Below are positions 4,793 through 6,338 of a stretch of DNA of 6,338 bases, one piece after another (positions within the stretch are counted from its first letter, which is position 1; every line of letters begins with the position of its first letter). The stretch covers positions 1 through 6,338 of the forward strand of contig JBPCTQ010000249.1 in assembly GCA_051011595.1 (NCBI GenBank), in the 5' to 3' direction. This DNA comes from JAOUEE01 sp051011595. Lineage in GTDB: Bacteria; Actinomycetota; Acidimicrobiia; Acidimicrobiales; SHLQ01. Below the pieces are notes generated by a model. That model saw only the letters and a program-made list of their open reading frames with translations, did no database searches and was not told where the DNA came from. The position numbers and the translations under genes were made by a program.

Positions 4793-6338
4793 TGAGCTCG
4801 CCGAGGGCGACACCGTCTTCGGCCAACAAGGCATCGATACCGGCCTGGTCGACCTCGGCCACGATGATCTCACCCACCTCGTCGTTCACCGACTCGAACA
4901 TACCCAGGTCTTTCATGCTCTCGGTCTGACGCTGGTTGTCGGCGGTGGGTGTGAGGTAGTGCACCGACGCGATGTCGTAACGATGGATCAAGAACAGGTG
5001 CAGCAGGGTCATCAGCCGCTTGCGGCGCAGCCCCTCGTCGGTGTTCTGATCGCGCACGGACAGGATCGAAGTGCCCCGGCGATCGTGGATCTGGGTGAAC
5101 ACCACGTCGGCCACCGACGTGCCCGAACCGTCGAGCACGGCGAGGTCGAGGATCTCCGAACCCGGCGTGTGGGGCCGCAGCGACACCGACAGCTTGTCGT
5201 CGATGCCCCAGTTGGTGGCCCACTCGGCCAGCCACCCTTCGAGCAGCTTGGGCGGAACCTCGGTCTGCACCAGGTGCTGGAACTGGGTGGATCCTTTGCC
5301 CATGGCCTTGGTGGTGGCGGTGCGACCCGACGACCCCATGAGGGCGGCATCGAGACGAGGGCCACCGACCAGGCTCTGCGGGGTCTTGTAAGGGGAATCG
5401 ACGAGGCGGAACTTCCGTTGCAGGCGAGCCAACGCGACCATGCCGTCTTCTTGCAGTGAGGCGGCGAACTCCTCGCTGGCCATGCCGTCGACCTGGTGGC
5501 CGCCGTAGGTGATGAAGTTGAAGACCGCACCCAGCTTGCCCAGCTCGGCGGGGAAGTCGCGCATCTCGTCCTCGGTCATACCCGTGGTGTCCCAGTTGAA
5601 CGAAGGCGACAGGTTGTAGGCCAACATCTTGTCGGGGTAGACGGCGTGGATGGCGTCGGCGAACTCCTTGGCGTCGGCCAGATCGGCGGTCTTGGTCTCC
5701 ATCCACAACAGATCGGCGTAGGGGGCGGCGGCCAACGACTTGGCGATGGCGTAGGGGATGCCACCCTGGATCTGGTAGTAGCCCTCGGGTGTGCGGGGCA
5801 GCCCGGCGTCCCAGGTGATGTCGAGGCCCATCTCGGCGGCTTTGGCCCGGGCGTCGTACTCCGAGGCGGTGGCGGCGAACGCCGTCCACTCGTCGGCGGT
5901 CATCGAGAGGTCGGCACCCTCTTCGGCCCGGAAGGCCATGGCCTCGGCCACGGCGGCACCAATGGTCATCAGCCCGGCCGCTTCCTGCCAGGCGTCGACG
6001 AAAGCGTCACCGGCGGTGTCGAGGGCCTGTTCGGGGGTGACGCTGCCGGCCTTGACGGCCGCGGCCGCGTCGGCGATGACCGTGTTGATGCCGTTGTCGG
6101 CCAGCCAGGCCATGGCCACGGCCGTCTGCGGCTCGGGGATGGCATAGAGCAGGTGCCCGTTGAGCGCGTCGATGCCGGCTTCGTGGAAGCTCTGGATGAT
6201 GGCCAGGTACACGTGTTTGTACGGCGGCACCGAGGTGTTGGTGGCGCCGAGAATGAACGGCTGATCGCGTTCGTCGCTGGCACTCTCGAGCAGTGAGGCG
6301 GCCTCGGCATCGGTGCGGGCCACGATGAGGCCGGCCAC
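4779..6338 (-). CDS. aceA: Isocitrate lyase, long ICL2 type, N-terminus outside the window
   Basis: The enzyme cleaves isocitrate to glyoxylate and succinate in the glyoxylate shunt; mycobacterial forms also cleave 2-methylisocitrate. The 519 codons visible begin inside the barrel at VARTDAEAA, whose R8 matches the substrate-binding arginine; the catalytic KKCGH loop should lie just beyond the edge. Further active-site motifs are LLWMETKT (210-217) and NLSPSFNW (242-249). Between DERDQPF and GYYQIQGG lies a helical insert of roughly 150 residues (about 31-180) absent from the short ICL1 form. After the barrel, residues about 360-519 look GNAT-like: strands, helix GLRRKRLMTLLHLFLI, and ADNQRQTESMKDLGMF, like the end of an acetyltransferase fold. 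This matches M. tuberculosis ICL2 (about 766 residues), whose C-terminal domain binds acetyl-CoA and activates catalysis; similar regulation here is inference. The first codon shown is an internal valine. Its promoter is outside the window, and its tail overlaps the convergent gene. Confidence 0.96.
   Translation of the reverse strand: MAGLIVARTDAEAASLLESASDERDQPFILGATNTSVPPYKHVYLAIIQSFHEAGIDALNGHLLYAIPEPQTAVAMAWLADNGINTVIADAAAAVKAGSVTPEQALDTAGDAFVDAWQEAAGLMTIGAAVAEAMAFRAEEGADLSMTADEWTAFAATASEYDARAKAAEMGLDITWDAGLPRTPEGYYQIQGGIPYAIAKSLAAAPYADLLWMETKTADLADAKEFADAIHAVYPDKMLAYNLSPSFNWDTTGMTEDEMRDFPAELGKLGAVFNFITYGGHQVDGMASEEFAASLQEDGMVALARLQRKFRLVDSPYKTPQSLVGGPRLDAALMGSSGRTATTKAMGKGSTQFQHLVQTEVPPKLLEGWLAEWATNWGIDDKLSVSLRPHTPGSEILDLAVLDGSGTSVADVVFTQIHDRRGTSILSVRDQNTDEGLRRKRLMTLLHLFLIHRYDIASVHYLTPTADNQRQTESMKDLGMFESVNDEVGEIIVAEVDQAGIDALLAEDGVALGELIKKS

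Noticed and set aside
4680..6296. Long plus-strand open frames opposite isocitrate lyase (4680-5459 and 5496-6296).
   Set aside because: They mirror the isocitrate lyase codons, have glycine- and valine-rich low-complexity sequence, and show no recognisable motif.
1..6338. A defence system, mobile element or CRISPR array in the window.
   Set aside because: No transposase, integrase, spaced repeats, toxin-antitoxin pair or nuclease is seen. Five of the six genes are recognisable metabolic or translation genes, and the sixth is an isolated membrane protein.

Overview
This is a G+C-rich, densely packed chromosomal segment that reads as core metabolism, not a mobile or accessory island. Several features point to an actinobacterium: an argS-lysA pair with a 4-base stop/start overlap, GTG starts, probable leaderless initiation, and the long ICL2 form of isocitrate lyase known from mycobacteria. 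A deep-branching group such as Acidimicrobiia would fit, but that placement is inference.

Layout, left to right. (1) 1-2375, minus strand: argS (arginyl-tRNA synthetase) followed by lysA (diaminopimelate decarboxylase), which runs off the left edge. In many actinobacteria hom, thrC and thrB follow. (2) 2376-2462: a short divergent intergenic region with a promoter candidate on each strand. (3) 2463-2534, plus strand: tRNA-Arg(CCG), a predicted substrate of the divergently encoded ArgRS. (4) 2537-3925, minus: an amidase-signature hydrolase whose stop codon lies two bases beyond the tRNA. (5) 3926-4009: a divergent intergenic gap. (6) 4010-4792, plus: an unrecognised protein of 260 residues with one N-terminal membrane segment and four cysteines. 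(7) 4779-6338, minus: the C-terminal two thirds of an ICL2-type isocitrate lyase with a helical insert and a GNAT-like C-terminal domain. It overlaps gene 6 tail to tail by 14 bases and runs off the right edge.

The clearest functional link is arginine charging: ArgRS and a tRNA-Arg diverge from one 87-base region. lysA ties lysine and peptidoglycan precursor synthesis to argS expression. ICL2 belongs to the glyoxylate shunt and methylcitrate cycle and has no visible link to its neighbours. No gap exceeds 300 bases. I saw no insertion sequence, CRISPR array, prophage gene or defence system. The most useful leads are small: a likely leaderless argS promoter, a hairpin just before the lysA start, the ArgRS motif pattern, and the four-cysteine orphan protein.
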